Shown one piece after another: positions 41,456 to 51,228 of a stretch of 64,000 nt of DNA. The first letter of the stretch is position 1; each line of letters begins with the position of its first letter. This stretch comes from Litoreibacter ascidiaceicola. GTDB taxonomy: Bacteria; Pseudomonadota; Alphaproteobacteria; Rhodobacterales; Rhodobacteraceae. The stretch covers positions 372,001 through 436,000 of the forward strand of contig NZ_FQUV01000002.1 of the NCBI RefSeq assembly GCF_900129235.1. Direction: 5' to 3'. A program made the position numbers and the translations under genes. Under the pieces are notes generated by a model. It was not told the origin of the DNA, did not search any database, and was given only the letters and a program-made list of their open reading frames with translations.

Positions 41456-42049
41456 CTATGTCTCTTGTTCGGCACGCCAATCTTCCCAGTCTTCCGGGGT
41501 GTCCAAATCGCGCAAGGCGGCGGTTCCAATTGGTACAAGAACGGTGTCGGATTTGTGCTGTCGAAGGACAGGCTGCGCACCTGTGTCGCCCTCCAATTGC
41601 TTGAGGTCTTCAAACAACGCGTTCCGGATCAACACAGGATGGCCGGCTTTGCCGTTGCCATCAGCCCCGCGCAGGATGGTTGCAAGCGGGTGGGCCTTGG
41701 CCGCCTTGATAATCTTATCTAGGTCCGCCGTTGTGATATCAGGCAAATCCGCCAGAACAATCAGCACGGCCTCCGCATCAATTCCGACCAACCCGCAGCG
41801 CAAAGAATGCGAAATCCCATGCTCTGCGCCCTCGTTGTAGATGATGTCGATGTCCAGTCCTTCGAGTGCCTCGGCTCTATATGGCTTATCCGGAGGCAAC
41901 ACAGCCCGCACCCGATCAGCCAATGATGCAATGCAGGTTATCGCGCGTTGCCGGACGAGTGGAATTCCTTCGATGTCTTCCATCAGCTTGTCACGTGATC
42001 CCATCCGTGAGGATGCGCCACCTGCAAGAAGAAGAGCTGCGATTCTCAA
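41456..42049 (-). CDS. NTP-transferase (MobA/MocA-like)
   Basis: The 197-residue protein has the nucleotidyltransferase start LLAGGASSRMGSRDKLM, a signature of MobA, MocA and related cytidylyl/guanylyltransferases for molybdenum cofactors, and a LADLPDITTADL metal-binding segment. The start is a TTG at 42049 that overlaps the stop of the SMR gene (TTGA at 42046-42049); no ATG fits. The specific nucleotide and acceptor are not determined. Confidence 0.8.
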   Translation of the reverse strand: MRIAALLLAGGASSRMGSRDKLMEDIEGIPLVRQRAITCIASLADRVRAVLPPDKPYRAEALEGLDIDIIYNEGAEHGISHSLRCGLVGIDAEAVLIVLADLPDITTADLDKIIKAAKAHPLATILRGADGNGKAGHPVLIRNALFEDLKQLEGDTGAQPVLRQHKSDTVLVPIGTAALRDLDTPEDWEDWRAEQET

Positions 42050-42381
42050 TGGGTTGCCGTAGTTGAAAAGAGGTTGATGACGAGGATACCAGCAAGGATC
42101 AAAGACATGCCGAATACAGCGGCAAGGTCCAGCTTCTGGCCAAAATAGAGCCAGCCTATGATGGCGATGAAAATGATCCCAAGTCCCGACCACATTGCAT
42201 ACATGATGCCCACCGGTAAAACCTTGAGCGTGAGGGACAGGAAGTAAAACGCGATGGCAAAACTTCCCAAAGCCAGCACGGACGGCCAAAATCGGGTGAA
42301 CTGTTGCGAGGCTTGCACCGAGGATGTTCCGACCGTTTCGGCAAGCACGGCAACGATCAGAAAGATGTAGTGCTTGGGCAT
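42046..42381 (-). CDS. Small multidrug resistance (SMR) family transporter
   Basis: The 111-residue protein has four membrane helices and the essential glutamate in the first (AVLAETVGTS, Glu15). This is the EmrE/SugE-type family that exports cationic drugs or guanidinium using protons. GIMYAMWSGLGII in helix three is typical of EmrE-like members. It is translationally coupled to the nucleotidyltransferase gene. Confidence 0.92.
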   Translation of the reverse strand: MPKHYIFLIVAVLAETVGTSSVQASQQFTRFWPSVLALGSFAIAFYFLSLTLKVLPVGIMYAMWSGLGIIFIAIIGWLYFGQKLDLAAVFGMSLILAGILVINLFSTTATH

Positions 42382-42457
42382 TTGGAATTCTCCGCGCTAA
42401 GGGTCAATTCCAATAGGCTAGTGCGGATTTTTAAGGAATACCACCACCCGAATGTGT

Positions 42458-42487
42458 AAAAGGGCCAGCGTTTCCGCTAGCCCTTTT
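42458..42487 (-). terminator. Rho-independent terminator of icd
   Basis: AAAAGGG (42458-42464) and CCCTTTT (42481-42487) pair, with an inner AGCG/CGCT stem. The hairpin lies 18 bases past the icd stop on the minus strand; on that strand it ends in CTTTT. It is symmetrical and could act from both sides. Confidence 0.7.
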
Positions 42488-42505
42488 CCGTTATATTGTA
42501 ACAGC

Positions 42506-43714
42506 TTACATGGCCTTGTTGAGGTTCTCGTCGATCTTCTCGAGGAAGCCTTCGGTGGTCAGCCATTTTTGATCCGGACCCACAAGCAGGGCGAGGTCTT
42601 TGGTCATGAAGCCGCTTTCTACGGTGTCCACGACAACCTTCTCCAGCGTTTCTGCAAAGTTTTGCAGTTGCGTGTTGTTGTCCAGTTTGGCGCGGTGCTT
42701 CAAGCCACCTGTCCACGCATAGATCGACGCGATGGAGTTGGTCGAGGTGGCTTCGCCCTTCTCGTGCTGGCGGTAGTGACGGGTCACTGTGCCGTGCGCA
42801 GCTTCGGCCTCCACGGTGTTGCCATCTGGCGTCATCAGCACGGATGTCATCAGGCCAAGCGAGCCGAAGCCTTGTGCAACGGTGTCGGACTGAACGTCAC
42901 CGTCGTAGTTTTTGCAGGCCCAGACATAGCCACCATTCCACTTCATGGCGCAAGCGACCATGTCGTCGATCAGGCGGTGCTCGTAGGTGATGCCCGCAGC
43001 TTTGAACTTATCTTCGAACTCTGTTTCGTAGATGTGCTGGAACAGCTCAAGGAAGCGACCGTCATATTGCTTGAGGATCGTGTTCTTGGTGGACAGGTAG
43101 ACCGGCCAGCCCAGCGACAGACCATAATTCATCGACGCACGGGCAAAGTCGATGATCGACTTGTCGAGGTTATACATCGCCATCACCACGCCGGAATCCG
43201 GTGCGTCAAAGACTTCGCGCTCGATCACTTCACCGTCGTCGCCGACGAATTTCAGTGACAGCTTGCCGCCGGTCGGAAATTTGAAGTCGGTCGCACGGTA
43301 TTGATCACCAAATGCGTGACGGCCAACAACAATTGGCTTTGTCCAGCCGGGAACCAGACGCGGCACGTTGGAGCAGATGATCGGCTGGCGGAAGATCACG
43401 CCGCCTAGGATGTTGCGGATCGTGCCATTGGGTGAGCGCCACATCTCTTTGAGACCGAACTCTTCGACGCGGGCTTCGTCAGGGGTGATCGTCGCACACT
43501 TGACGCCAACGCCGTATTTTTTGATCGCTTCGGCGGCATCAACAGTGATTTGGTCATTGGTGTCGTCGCGGGCCTGAATGCCAAGGTCGTAGTATTTCAG
43601 GTCGACGTCCAGATAGGGCAGGATCAGCTTTTTCTTGATGAAGTCCCAGATGATGCGGGTCATTTCATCACCGTCGAGTTCGACGACGGGGTTTTCTACC
43701 TTAATTTTAGACAT
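42506..43714 (-). CDS. icd: NADP-dependent isocitrate dehydrogenase
   Basis: This TCA cycle enzyme makes 2-oxoglutarate and NADPH. The 402 residues belong to the eukaryote-like short homodimeric family (subfamily II), recognised from [17 protein letters not shown] and the substrate-binding [12 protein letters not shown]. Metal ligands lie in [15 protein letters not shown]. The NADP motif is [11 protein letters not shown]. The ATG at 43714 follows GGAGGCGC; five upstream codons are excluded. Confidence 0.96.
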   Translation of the reverse strand: MSKIKVENPVVELDGDEMTRIIWDFIKKKLILPYLDVDLKYYDLGIQARDDTNDQITVDAAEAIKKYGVGVKCATITPDEARVEEFGLKEMWRSPNGTIRNILGGVIFRQPIICSNVPRLVPGWTKPIVVGRHAFGDQYRATDFKFPTGGKLSLKFVGDDGEVIEREVFDAPDSGVVMAMYNLDKSIIDFARASMNYGLSLGWPVYLSTKNTILKQYDGRFLELFQHIYETEFEDKFKAAGITYEHRLIDDMVACAMKWNGGYVWACKNYDGDVQSDTVAQGFGSLGLMTSVLMTPDGNTVEAEAAHGTVTRHYRQHEKGEATSTNSIASIYAWTGGLKHRAKLDNNTQLQNFAETLEKVVVDTVESGFMTKDLALLVGPDQKWLTTEGFLEKIDENLNKAM

Positions 43715-43829
43715 GTGCGCCTCCGGCAAATGGGGAATCTACTGCGCGTCTCATAGCGCACCTTGCATGGCTTGGGAAGACGGTATGCCATTGTATACGG
43801 AAATGACGCAGGTCGGGCGGTTTATCGCG

Positions 43830-44408
43830 CTAATGTGCGTCGAACCAGGCGTCAATGCGTGCTTTCAGGTGATTCCAAAGGGCAGGCGCACCACGACGTA
43901 CCTTCACCCCGACGCGACGATCAAGCTGTTCTGGTGTGACTTTGTATTCAGGCCACGTGCCGCCGCCAGTTTCAAGATTGGCGACAACGGGCTGAACGCG
44001 GTCAATGGATTTGGCAAAGACCGCATCGTCCGTCTCAGCGGCTTCAAACTCGTTCCAAAGGGCGCGAAACTCCGCGGCCTGTAGGGCAGGGAGCAGGCCA
44101 AATATCCGATCGGCGGCGGCTTGTTCCACGCGTTCCATCTCGACGGGATCATGATTGCCGTGAATAGGATTGTCGCCGGCGTCGATTTCCACCAGATCAT
44201 GGAGCAGCAGCATCTTTATCACGCGGTCGGTATTCACCGGACGTTCCGCATGTTCAGCCAAGACCATCGCATAAAGAGCTATGTGCCAGCTATGCTCGCC
44301 CGAGTTCTCCTGTCGCGAGCTGTCGCAAAGTGTGGTGCCACGTAAAACGGATTTGAGTTTGTCCGCCTCGTTCAGAAAGGCGAATTGCCGGGATAATTTG
44401 TCGCTCAC
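43830..44408 (-). CDS. HD-domain hydrolase
   Basis: The 192-residue protein has the HD phosphohydrolase signature: EHSWHIALYAMVLA and the HD pair in LLHDLVEIDAGD. The HD_3 family it resembles includes YfbR-like 5'-nucleotidases, but substrate cannot be judged from sequence. There is no membrane segment. The small helical gene at 44436-44684 lies upstream on the same strand, 27 bases away. Confidence 0.88.
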   Translation of the reverse strand: MSDKLSRQFAFLNEADKLKSVLRGTTLCDSSRQENSGEHSWHIALYAMVLAEHAERPVNTDRVIKMLLLHDLVEIDAGDNPIHGNHDPVEMERVEQAAADRIFGLLPALQAAEFRALWNEFEAAETDDAVFAKSIDRVQPVVANLETGGGTWPEYKVTPEQLDRRVGVKVRRGAPALWNHLKARIDAWFDAH

Positions 44409-44435
44409 AAGATCACCATCGGTAGGCTTCGCACC

Positions 44436-44684
44436 TTAGCCCTTATCACCACTGGTCGGAAGCTTCTCGCCTTGCTTGCCAGCCAGCTTGTCCTTCAGGA
44501 ACTTCACAGCCCGCGCTTCGGCTTTGCGGACACGCACGGCGGTCAGAAAAGCCTCTTGGGTGGTTTGCGAAGATGCACCGATCAGGGTCGCGACATGCGG
44601 AATGACGCTTTCGTCATCCAGCTCGTTTTCGACAGCGATTGCTTTCTTGGCAAGGTTGTCGGCGATGTCTTCGGTGATGCCCAT
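44436..44684 (-). CDS. Small conserved-looking helical protein, unknown function
   Basis: The start at 44684 (ATG after GGAGGACTAAT) gives 82 residues, MGITEDIADNLAKKAIAVEN onward. The sequence is predicted mostly helical and charged, ends in a Lys-rich tail (LKDKLAGKQGEKLP), and shows no motif or membrane segment. The gene is one base downstream of the glycosyltransferase gene. Function unknown. Confidence 0.65.
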   Translation of the reverse strand: MGITEDIADNLAKKAIAVENELDDESVIPHVATLIGASSQTTQEAFLTAVRVRKAEARAVKFLKDKLAGKQGEKLPTSGDKG

Positions 44685-44685
44685 A

Positions 44686-45828
44686 TTAGTCCTCCAGAGG
44701 GTTGGGTGGCGTGGGACGAACAGTTTTAAAAATACCGTCCAACAGTCCTGCGGACTTTGCAAACTCAATGTCAGCCAAGACGCGGGGTTCGTCGACATCT
44801 TGAAATACCGTCTGGAAGGTTGCCTTCTCATCCGGAGCCATGGAGTTGTAGATTTTCAGAGCGGTGCGGGCACGATCAAGGACTGCTCGCCTACCAGTTT
44901 GAATGGCCTCGGCCAATTTGTGTTTTTCGACGAACGCTTCGAAGCCTTCAGCCCACGGCTCCATCAGTGAGTGAGCTAGTTTCAAAGGAGCGGCGGTGCT
45001 TGCAACCATGGTCGACCGGTAGCCTGGCCGATTCGTCTTAAAAGGAAGCGTGTCGATTGGCCTGCCTCGCGCAAGCGCGGCAAGGTACTCCGGTTGGCTT
45101 CTAAACATTTGGTGAATCACAGCTGCGCTACCGGGCGTCGGAGGGCGTCCCGTGGTCATGTTGCAATCATCATCGAGGGGAAAACCCGACGCAGCGATCT
45201 GCGTCTTGATCGCAGAACTTGTAATGTGGTGAGGATTGAGACCGGTGCGCGGCAGATCACGACGCCAAACGCTCTTGATGTGCATTGCGCAGACCGCGTC
45301 GACAGGGCCACCCAAGGGCAGGGTGAAGGTCCGTGCGTCGGTGAAGGGTAAAACCCAATTGAAAGCAATAAGGTCAGGGCGTTCCTGACTGTCGATGTAG
45401 TCTTGAATTGACACTGTACCATTGAGCGGAACCCAAAACTCGTCGATATCAAGAAACATCCCATATCCAGCTTTGCCAAAACGTCGCTCCAGCATGGACA
45501 AGGTGCGCGAGTAAGCGTCGCGCTGGAAAAACCTTTCTTTCGGCTTCGTCGGGAATGCATCTCCGTTCAAGCGCATCACTCCGCGTTGACCACTTGCAAT
45601 CGCATCTACGATTGCCGGCGTTGCATCGGTGCAATTATTGGTAATGATGCAAATAGGGCTGAAACCCATCTGAAGGTGATGATAAATGAACTGCGCGATA
45701 TGCGCTGCCTCATTGGCCGCAATCGCCACCAGTGCCACAGGTTCCTTGGCAGGCTGCTTCCGTGTAAACACCTTTGAAAAAGTTGAGTTGAAACGCTTGC
45801 CTATCGTGGTAACCAACGGATGCTTCAC
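44686..45828 (-). CDS. Family 2-type glycosyltransferase
   Basis: The 380-residue protein resembles the glycosyltransferase family 2 subgroup typified by Glyco_tranf_2_4: an N-terminal ALVAIAANEAAHIAQFIYHH and a metal-binding DIDEFW motif near residue 123. These act on surface polysaccharides or lipids. The donor and acceptor are unknown. No signal peptide or membrane segment is clear. It is four bases from the alpha/beta hydrolase upstream on the same strand. Confidence 0.85.
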   Translation of the reverse strand: MKHPLVTTIGKRFNSTFSKVFTRKQPAKEPVALVAIAANEAAHIAQFIYHHLQMGFSPICIITNNCTDATPAIVDAIASGQRGVMRLNGDAFPTKPKERFFQRDAYSRTLSMLERRFGKAGYGMFLDIDEFWVPLNGTVSIQDYIDSQERPDLIAFNWVLPFTDARTFTLPLGGPVDAVCAMHIKSVWRRDLPRTGLNPHHITSSAIKTQIAASGFPLDDDCNMTTGRPPTPGSAAVIHQMFRSQPEYLAALARGRPIDTLPFKTNRPGYRSTMVASTAAPLKLAHSLMEPWAEGFEAFVEKHKLAEAIQTGRRAVLDRARTALKIYNSMAPDEKATFQTVFQDVDEPRVLADIEFAKSAGLLDGIFKTVRPTPPNPLED

Positions 45829-45832
45829 AGGG

Positions 45833-46489
45833 CTATCTGGTATTCTCTGTAAGACGACGTTGGACGTATTCCTCGACCGAGCCGGTCAGCGTGTCCATGT
45901 GATCATTCTCGAAGAAGTGGCCAGCGCCTTCAACCTCTTGGTGGGTGATCGTGATGCCCTTCTGCTCGTGCAGCTTGTTCACCAGATTAACCGTGTCCTG
46001 CGGCGGTGCTACGCGGTCGCCGAGGCCGTTGATCATCAGGCCGGAAGCCGGGCAGGGGGCGAGGAAGGAGAAGTCGTACATGTTAGCGGGCGGCGAGACC
46101 GAGATGAAACCCGTGATCTCCGGGCGGCGCATCAAAAGCTGCATGCCGATCCACGCGCCGAAACTGAACCCAGCAACCCAGCAGTGCTTGGCGTTCTGGT
46201 TCATCGACTGAAGGTAGTCGAGCGCAGAGGCCGCGTCGGACAGCTCCCCGATGCCTTGGTCGTATTCACCTTGGCTGCGGCCAACGCCACGGAAGTTAAA
46301 CCGCAGCACGTTGAAGCCCATGTTATGGAACGTGTAGTGCAGGTTGTAGACCACGCGGTTGTTCATCGTGCCGCCGAATTGCGGGTGCGGGTGCAGGATG
46401 ATCGCGATAGGGGCGTCACGCTTGCCTTTGTGGGGGTGGTAGCGGCCTTCAAGACGGCCTTCCGGTCCGGGGAAAATCACTTCGGGCAT
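45833..46489 (-). CDS. Alpha/beta hydrolase
   Basis: The 218-residue protein has a serine hydrolase triad: the nucleophile Ser109 in GFSFGAWIG, a likely Asp in GLGDRVAPP and the His in GAGHFF. It begins with a HPHPQFGGTMNN motif that places it with the YjfP/short-chain hydrolase-like group found near suf genes in Rhodobacteraceae. The substrate is unknown. It is divergent from iscR across a gap with a palindromic site. Confidence 0.85.
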   Translation of the reverse strand: MPEVIFPGPEGRLEGRYHPHKGKRDAPIAIILHPHPQFGGTMNNRVVYNLHYTFHNMGFNVLRFNFRGVGRSQGEYDQGIGELSDAASALDYLQSMNQNAKHCWVAGFSFGAWIGMQLLMRRPEITGFISVSPPANMYDFSFLAPCPASGLMINGLGDRVAPPQDTVNLVNKLHEQKGITITHQEVEGAGHFFENDHMDTLTGSVEEYVQRRLTENTR

Positions 46490-46554
46490 TGGCGTCTTTC
46501 CTTGCGTCAGATTAAGAGCTGCCCCATATAGTTGACGAGATTGCTCAGGTAATC

Positions 46555-46567
46555 TAGAATTATTCTA
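46555..46567. promoter_or_regulatory. Palindrome TAGAAT-T-ATTCTA upstream of iscR
   Basis: A perfect 13-base palindrome lies 95 bases before the iscR ATG and 66 bases before the divergent hydrolase start. Its form fits the predicted iron-responsive site of Rhodobacteraceae (Iron-Rhodo box) associated with IscR, from memory, so IscR autoregulation is likely but unproven. Confidence 0.55.
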
Positions 46568-46662
46568 AGTTGCCCGAGCGAAGTCGCTGGACAGGTCAAA
46601 CTGAGTTAAGGTCTGAGCCTGCTATCGTCAACGAAATTCGCCTATTTTCGAGGGATTACGCG

Positions 46663-47124
46663 ATGAAACTCAGCACTAAAGGCCGCTACGCGATGGTCGC
46701 CCTTGCCGACCTTGCCCAAAGCACGGATGGCGGGCTGGTCTCGTTAGGTGAAATTTCCAAACGCCAGGATGTCTCGCTGCCGTATCTTGAGCAACTTTTT
46801 GTGAAGCTGCGTCGTGCTGGTTTGGTTGAATCCGTGCGCGGTCCGGGGGGCGGGTACCGTCTGGCGAAGTCTCCCAACGCCATCCGCGTGTCCGAAGTTC
46901 TGGAGGCGGTGGACGAGACCGTGAGCGCCATGCACACGGGTGCGGGGGCCTCCGGTGCCTCATCCGGTTCCAAGGCGCAAAGCATGACCAACCGTTTGTG
47001 GGAAAGCCTGTCGGCGCATGTCTACGTGTTCCTGCACCAGACACGTTTGTCAGATGTCATCGAGAACGATTTGACCCCGTGTCCGGCTGTACCAACCCTG
47101 TTTACTGTGGTGGACGAGGTCTGA
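46663..47124 (+). CDS. iscR: Rrf2-family Fe-S regulator IscR, single-cysteine type
   Basis: The 153-residue protein has the Rrf2 winged-helix start MKLSTKGRYAMVALADLAQ and the conserved SLPYLEQLFVKLRRAGLV. In E. coli the [2Fe-2S] ligands are three cysteines in a CKGRGGC-type segment after residue 90. Here that segment (MHTGAGASGASSGSK) has no cysteine, and the only Cys is 140 (LTPCPAV). IscR of Rhodobacter sphaeroides is known to be of this single-cysteine type. It is first in the suf operon and most likely represses it when iron or clusters are plentiful. Confidence 0.93.
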   Translation: MKLSTKGRYAMVALADLAQSTDGGLVSLGEISKRQDVSLPYLEQLFVKLRRAGLVESVRGPGGGYRLAKSPNAIRVSEVLEAVDETVSAMHTGAGASGASSGSKAQSMTNRLWESLSAHVYVFLHQTRLSDVIENDLTPCPAVPTLFTVVDEV

Positions 47125-47126
47125 GC

Positions 47127-48170
47127 ATGTCGCGCGTCTACCTTGACTACAACGCGACCATGCCGCTTGTGCAGGCGGCCCGCGACGCGATGATCGCGGC
47201 GATGGACGTGGCCGGTAATCCGTCCTCCGTCCATGCCGAAGGGCGTGCTGCGAAGGCCGTCGTTGAGCGTGCGCGCGCGCAAGTTTCTGACGCCTTTGGC
47301 GCGTCCGGTGCCGATATCGTGTTCACGTCGTCTGCAACCGAAGCCGCGGCCCTTGCTTGCGCAGGGCGCAACTTGCAAAGCGCGGCTGTCGAACATGATG
47401 CAGTTGGCGCTTGGACGTCCTGCGACTTGCCTGTTGATGCAAAAGGTAAGGTTACCGTGTCTGATCCGACCAACAGCGCGCTGCAACTTGCCAATTCCGA
47501 GACGGGGGTTTTGCAAGGCCTGCCAGAAGGCTTAGCGCTTTCGGACATGACGCAGGCATTTGGCAAAATACCCGTCGCCTTTTCTTGGTCCGGCGCGCAG
47601 ATGGCGCTTATCTCGGCCCACAAGTTGGGCGGCCCGAAGGGGATAGGGGCTCTGGTCCTGCGTCAGGGGCTTGATGTTCAAAGTCAGATCAAAGGCGGCG
47701 GGCAGGAAATGGGGCGTCGTTCCGGCACGGAAAACGTCATCGGCATCGCAGGATTTGGTGCCGCGGCTGAAAAATCAGTGCGTGAATTGGCCGATGGAGT
47801 CTGGGACCGGGTTGCGGAACTTAGAAATATTCTAGAAAAGGCCATTGAGGCTTCCGCAAAGAATACTATTTTTGTCGGGAATGAGTCGGAAAGGCTGCCA
47901 AACACCTCCTGCTTCGCGACACCGGGCTGGAAGGGTGAGACGCAGGTGATGGCTATGGATCTCGCTGGTTACGCAGTATCTGCCGGATCAGCCTGCTCCA
48001 GCGGCAAGGTCAAAGCCAGTCAAGCGGTGGCGGCCATGGGATACGACGAGACGGTTGCAACAAGCACGTTGCGCGTCTCGCTTGGACCCGAGACGACGGA
48101 AGAACAAATTCTTCGCTTCGCGGATGCGTGGCTGAAGGCAGAACGAAAATTTCACGCCAAGGCGGCGTGA
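47127..48170 (+). CDS. Cysteine desulfurase, NifS/IscS-like
   Basis: This PLP enzyme mobilises sulfur from cysteine for clusters. At 347 residues it is shorter than typical IscS. The PLP lysine is Lys166 in [10 protein letters not shown], and the active cysteine is Cys290 in SAGSACSSG. The ring-stacking histidine (VEH90) is kept. The ATG at 47127 is two bases past the iscR stop. The operon holds a second desulfurase, sufS, at its end, so the two may supply different acceptors. Confidence 0.9.
   Translation: MSRVYLDYNATMPLVQAARDAMIAAMDVAGNPSSVHAEGRAAKAVVERARAQVSDAFGASGADIVFTSSATEAAALACAGRNLQSAAVEHDAVGAWTSCDLPVDAKGKVTVSDPTNSALQLANSETGVLQGLPEGLALSDMTQAFGKIPVAFSWSGAQMALISAHKLGGPKGIGALVLRQGLDVQSQIKGGGQEMGRRSGTENVIGIAGFGAAAEKSVRELADGVWDRVAELRNILEKAIEASAKNTIFVGNESERLPNTSCFATPGWKGETQVMAMDLAGYAVSAGSACSSGKVKASQAVAAMGYDETVATSTLRVSLGPETTEEQILRFADAWLKAERKFHAKAA
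47822..47834. promoter_or_regulatory. Second TAGAA-palindrome inside the desulfurase gene
   Basis: TAGAA-ATA-TTCTA at 47822-47834 differs in only one position from the palindrome upstream of iscR (TAGAATTATTCTA). It lies within the coding sequence, 354 bases before sufB. It may be an internal regulatory site or chance. Confidence 0.3.
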
Positions 48171-48187
48171 TAAGCAAGGAGACAGAC

Positions 48188-49714
48188 ATGTCGCTTGAGG
48201 AAGTCGTAGACAACGTCAAAGAGGGCGTAGATCAGGACACCGTAGATGCGGTCCGCGAAGTGGGCGGCAAGTATAAATACGGCTGGGAAACCGAGATCGA
48301 GATGGACTACGCGCCGAAAGGCCTGAGCGAAGACATCGTGCGCCTGATCTCCGAGAAAAACGGCGAGCCGGAATGGATGCTGGAATGGCGTCTTGAGGCC
48401 TATGCCCGTTGGGTCAAGATGACCGAGCCAACGTGGGCGATGGTCCATTATCCGCAAATCGACTTCCAAGACCTCTATTACTACGCCTCGCCAAAATCCA
48501 TGGCCGAGAAACCGAAGTCACTGGATGATGTCGACCCCAAGCTGCTGGAAACATACAAGAAGCTGGGCATTCCACTGAAAGAGCAGATGATCCTTGCGGG
48601 TGTGGAAGGCGCGGAAGAATTGACCGAGGCCCCGCGCAAGGTGGCCGTGGACGCCGTGTTCGATTCCGTGTCTGTCGGAACGACATTCCAAGCGGAATTG
48701 AAGTCGAAGGGCGTTATCTTCTGCTCCATCTCGGAAGCCATCAAAGAGCATCCTGAGCTGGTGAAGAAATACCTCGGCTCGGTCGTCCCGCAGTCGGACA
48801 ACTTTTACGCGACGCTGAACTCTGCCGTGTTCTCGGACGGGTCCTTCGTCTACATCCCGCCGGGCGTGCGCTGCCCTATGGAATTGTCGACCTATTTCCG
48901 TATCAACGCTGAAAACACCGGCCAATTCGAGCGCACGCTGATCATCGCCGACAAGGAGTCCTACGTCTCCTACCTCGAAGGCTGCACGGCACCTATGCGC
49001 GACACCAACCAGCTGCACGCGGCAGTGGTGGAACTGGTGCTGCTTGAAGACGCCGAGATCAAATATTCCACTGTCCAGAACTGGTATCCGGGCGATGAAG
49101 AAGGCAAGGGCGGAATTTACAATTTCGTCACCAAACGTGCGGATTGCCGTGGTGATCGCTCCAAGGTGATGTGGACGCAGGTGGAAACCGGCTCTGCGGT
49201 GACTTGGAAATACCCAAGCTGCATTCTGCGCGGTGACGACTCACAGGGCGAGTTCTATTCCATCGCCATCGCCAACCATTTCCAGCAGGCCGACACCGGC
49301 ACCAAAATGATCCATCTGGGCAAGCGCACCAAGTCGCGCATCGTGTCCAAGGGGATTTCAGCGGGCAAGGCGCAGAACACATATCGTGGGCTGGTTTCCA
49401 TGCATCCGAAGGCCAAGGACTCGCGCAACTATACGCAATGCGACAGCCTGCTGATCGGCGACAAATGCGGCGCGCACACGGTTCCCTATATCGAGGTGAA
49501 AAACAACTCTTCGCGGGTCGAGCATGAGGCAACCACCTCCAAGGTCGATGACGATCAGGTCTTCTACTGCCGCCAACGCGGCATGGATGAGGAGGCCGCG
49601 GTCGCGCTGATCGTAAACGGCTTCGCCAAAGAAGTGCTGCAAGCATTGCCGATGGAGTTCGCCATGGAAGCGCAGCAGTTGGTCGCGATTTCGTTGGAAG
49701 GGTCGGTGGGGTAA
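48188..49714 (+). CDS. sufB: Fe-S cluster assembly protein SufB
   Basis: SufB forms the SufBC2D scaffold on which clusters are assembled. The 508 residues match the family. The conserved cores are [20 protein letters not shown] and [30 protein letters not shown], and the conserved late cysteine/glutamate region is [21 protein letters not shown]. The ATG at 48188 follows AAGGAGACAG. It lies 17 bases from the desulfurase stop. Confidence 0.97.
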   Translation: MSLEEVVDNVKEGVDQDTVDAVREVGGKYKYGWETEIEMDYAPKGLSEDIVRLISEKNGEPEWMLEWRLEAYARWVKMTEPTWAMVHYPQIDFQDLYYYASPKSMAEKPKSLDDVDPKLLETYKKLGIPLKEQMILAGVEGAEELTEAPRKVAVDAVFDSVSVGTTFQAELKSKGVIFCSISEAIKEHPELVKKYLGSVVPQSDNFYATLNSAVFSDGSFVYIPPGVRCPMELSTYFRINAENTGQFERTLIIADKESYVSYLEGCTAPMRDTNQLHAAVVELVLLEDAEIKYSTVQNWYPGDEEGKGGIYNFVTKRADCRGDRSKVMWTQVETGSAVTWKYPSCILRGDDSQGEFYSIAIANHFQQADTGTKMIHLGKRTKSRIVSKGISAGKAQNTYRGLVSMHPKAKDSRNYTQCDSLLIGDKCGAHTVPYIEVKNNSSRVEHEATTSKVDDDQVFYCRQRGMDEEAAVALIVNGFAKEVLQALPMEFAMEAQQLVAISLEGSVG

Positions 49715-49826
49715 ACCCTGCCAGCAAAATCGTCTTAAAGGATGCATCAAATCTCCAGTTTCTTGCCATATTCTGGCCCGGTTGCCCCCCTAGCTTTGTC
49801 CGTGATTACGGATGGAGGGGCGACCT

Positions 49827-50393
49827 ATGAGCATGGCAGATACAAGCTTTCAGGCACGGTTGGATCGGATCAGCTCGGGCCAAGGTTATGTGGCCGAGGG
49901 GCTATTGGGCACGGGCGAGTTGAACAAAATTCGCACGCGCCAGCAGAATGGCAAGGGGCCGGTTCCGGTTGCGACCTTGGGGATTCAGGAAAAGAAGAAG
50001 TTTCCGGTCAAGAAGGTTGTCGTCGCCCTCATTCTGGGGGTGATTTCGTTCTTCGGCGGAACCTTGGCGACGTTTCATGCGACCCAAGGTGTGGCCACGG
50101 ACTTCGACAACTTCCGCCTGCTGGTAGAAGCTTTGGGGCCGCTAGGCATGTCCGCGATACTGGCGTTTTTCCTGCTTTACGTGTCGGGCCTGCGGTCCTT
50201 CATGCTGGTCTGCGTCATCATCGCAGGCTTCTTCGCGACACACTTCGCCGAGCCACATATGGCGCGCGCAGCACCAAGCGTTTGGACGCAGATGTATTCG
50301 GTGGAATATGCCGACGCACTAAAATTCAAAGCCTTCGCGCAAACCACGCAGTGGGGCTTAGCTCCACCGCCGGAACTTGCCGTCACAGAATAA
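49827..50393 (+). CDS. Membrane protein embedded in the suf operon
   Basis: The 188-residue protein starts at the ATG at 49827 behind GGAGGGG. A cytoplasmic N-terminus of about 65 residues is followed by about three hydrophobic helices (VVVALILGVISFFGGTLAT; ALGPLGMSAILAFFLLYVSG; FMLVCVIIAGFFATHFA). No family is recognised. Its position between sufB and sufC suggests co-expression, not a proved part in cluster assembly. Confidence 0.7.
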   Translation: MSMADTSFQARLDRISSGQGYVAEGLLGTGELNKIRTRQQNGKGPVPVATLGIQEKKKFPVKKVVVALILGVISFFGGTLATFHATQGVATDFDNFRLLVEALGPLGMSAILAFFLLYVSGLRSFMLVCVIIAGFFATHFAEPHMARAAPSVWTQMYSVEYADALKFKAFAQTTQWGLAPPPELAVTE

Positions 50394-50472
50394 ACGAAAC
50401 ATCGAATGCACTTACACGCGCCTCACATGGGTTTCCCATGTGGGGTTGCTCCTGTTGAAAGAGAGAAAAATC

Positions 50473-51228
50473 ATGTTGGAAATCAAAAACCTGCACGTAC
50501 AACTTGAAGATGAAGACAAGCAGATCCTCAAAGGGGTGGATTTGACGGTTGGCGCGGGCCAAGTGCACGCGATTATGGGGCCAAACGGCTCTGGAAAATC
50601 CACGCTGTCTTACGTTCTGTCTGGCAAAAGCGGCTACGAAGTCACCGATGGCACGGCCATGTTGGGCGATGTGGATTTGCTCGATTTGGACCCGGAAGAA
50701 CGCGCCGCAGCCGGCCTGTTTCTCGCCTTCCAGTATCCCGTCGAGATTCCGGGTGTTGGCAACATGACATTCCTGCGCACGGCGGTGAACTCGCAACGCA
50801 AAGCGCGTGGCGAGGATGAAATGTCCGCGGGAGACTTTCTGAAATTCATTCGCGAAAAGGCCAAAAGCCTGAAGATCGACGCTGACATGCTGAAACGCCC
50901 CGTCAATGTCGGCTTCTCCGGTGGTGAGAAAAAGCGCAATGAAATCCTGCAGATGGCGATGCTTGAGCCGAAGATGTGCATCCTGGATGAAACGGATTCC
51001 GGCCTTGATGTTGATGCGATGAAGCTGGTGGCCGAGGGTGTGAACGCGCTGCGCTCCGAAGGTCGGTCCTTCCTTGTGATCACGCACTACCAGCGCTTGC
51101 TCGACCATATCAAACCTGACGTGGTGCATATCATGGCGGATGGTCGGATCATCAAATCCGGTGGGCCGGAGCTTGCTTTGGAAGTCGAAAACAACGGTTA
51201 TGCCGATTTGCTGGCAGAGGTGGCCTGA
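50473..51228 (+). CDS. sufC: Fe-S assembly ATPase SufC
   Basis: SufC is the ABC-type ATPase of the SufBC2D scaffold. The 251 residues contain Walker A GPNGSGKST, Q-loop AFQYPVEIPG, ABC signature FSGGEKKRNE and Walker B CILDETDSGLD. The ATG at 50473 follows GAAAGAGAGAAA. sufD starts within its stop codon (TGATG at 51226-51230). Confidence 0.97.
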   Translation: MLEIKNLHVQLEDEDKQILKGVDLTVGAGQVHAIMGPNGSGKSTLSYVLSGKSGYEVTDGTAMLGDVDLLDLDPEERAAAGLFLAFQYPVEIPGVGNMTFLRTAVNSQRKARGEDEMSAGDFLKFIREKAKSLKIDADMLKRPVNVGFSGGEKKRNEILQMAMLEPKMCILDETDSGLDVDAMKLVAEGVNALRSEGRSFLVITHYQRLLDHIKPDVVHIMADGRIIKSGGPELALEVENNGYADLLAEVA

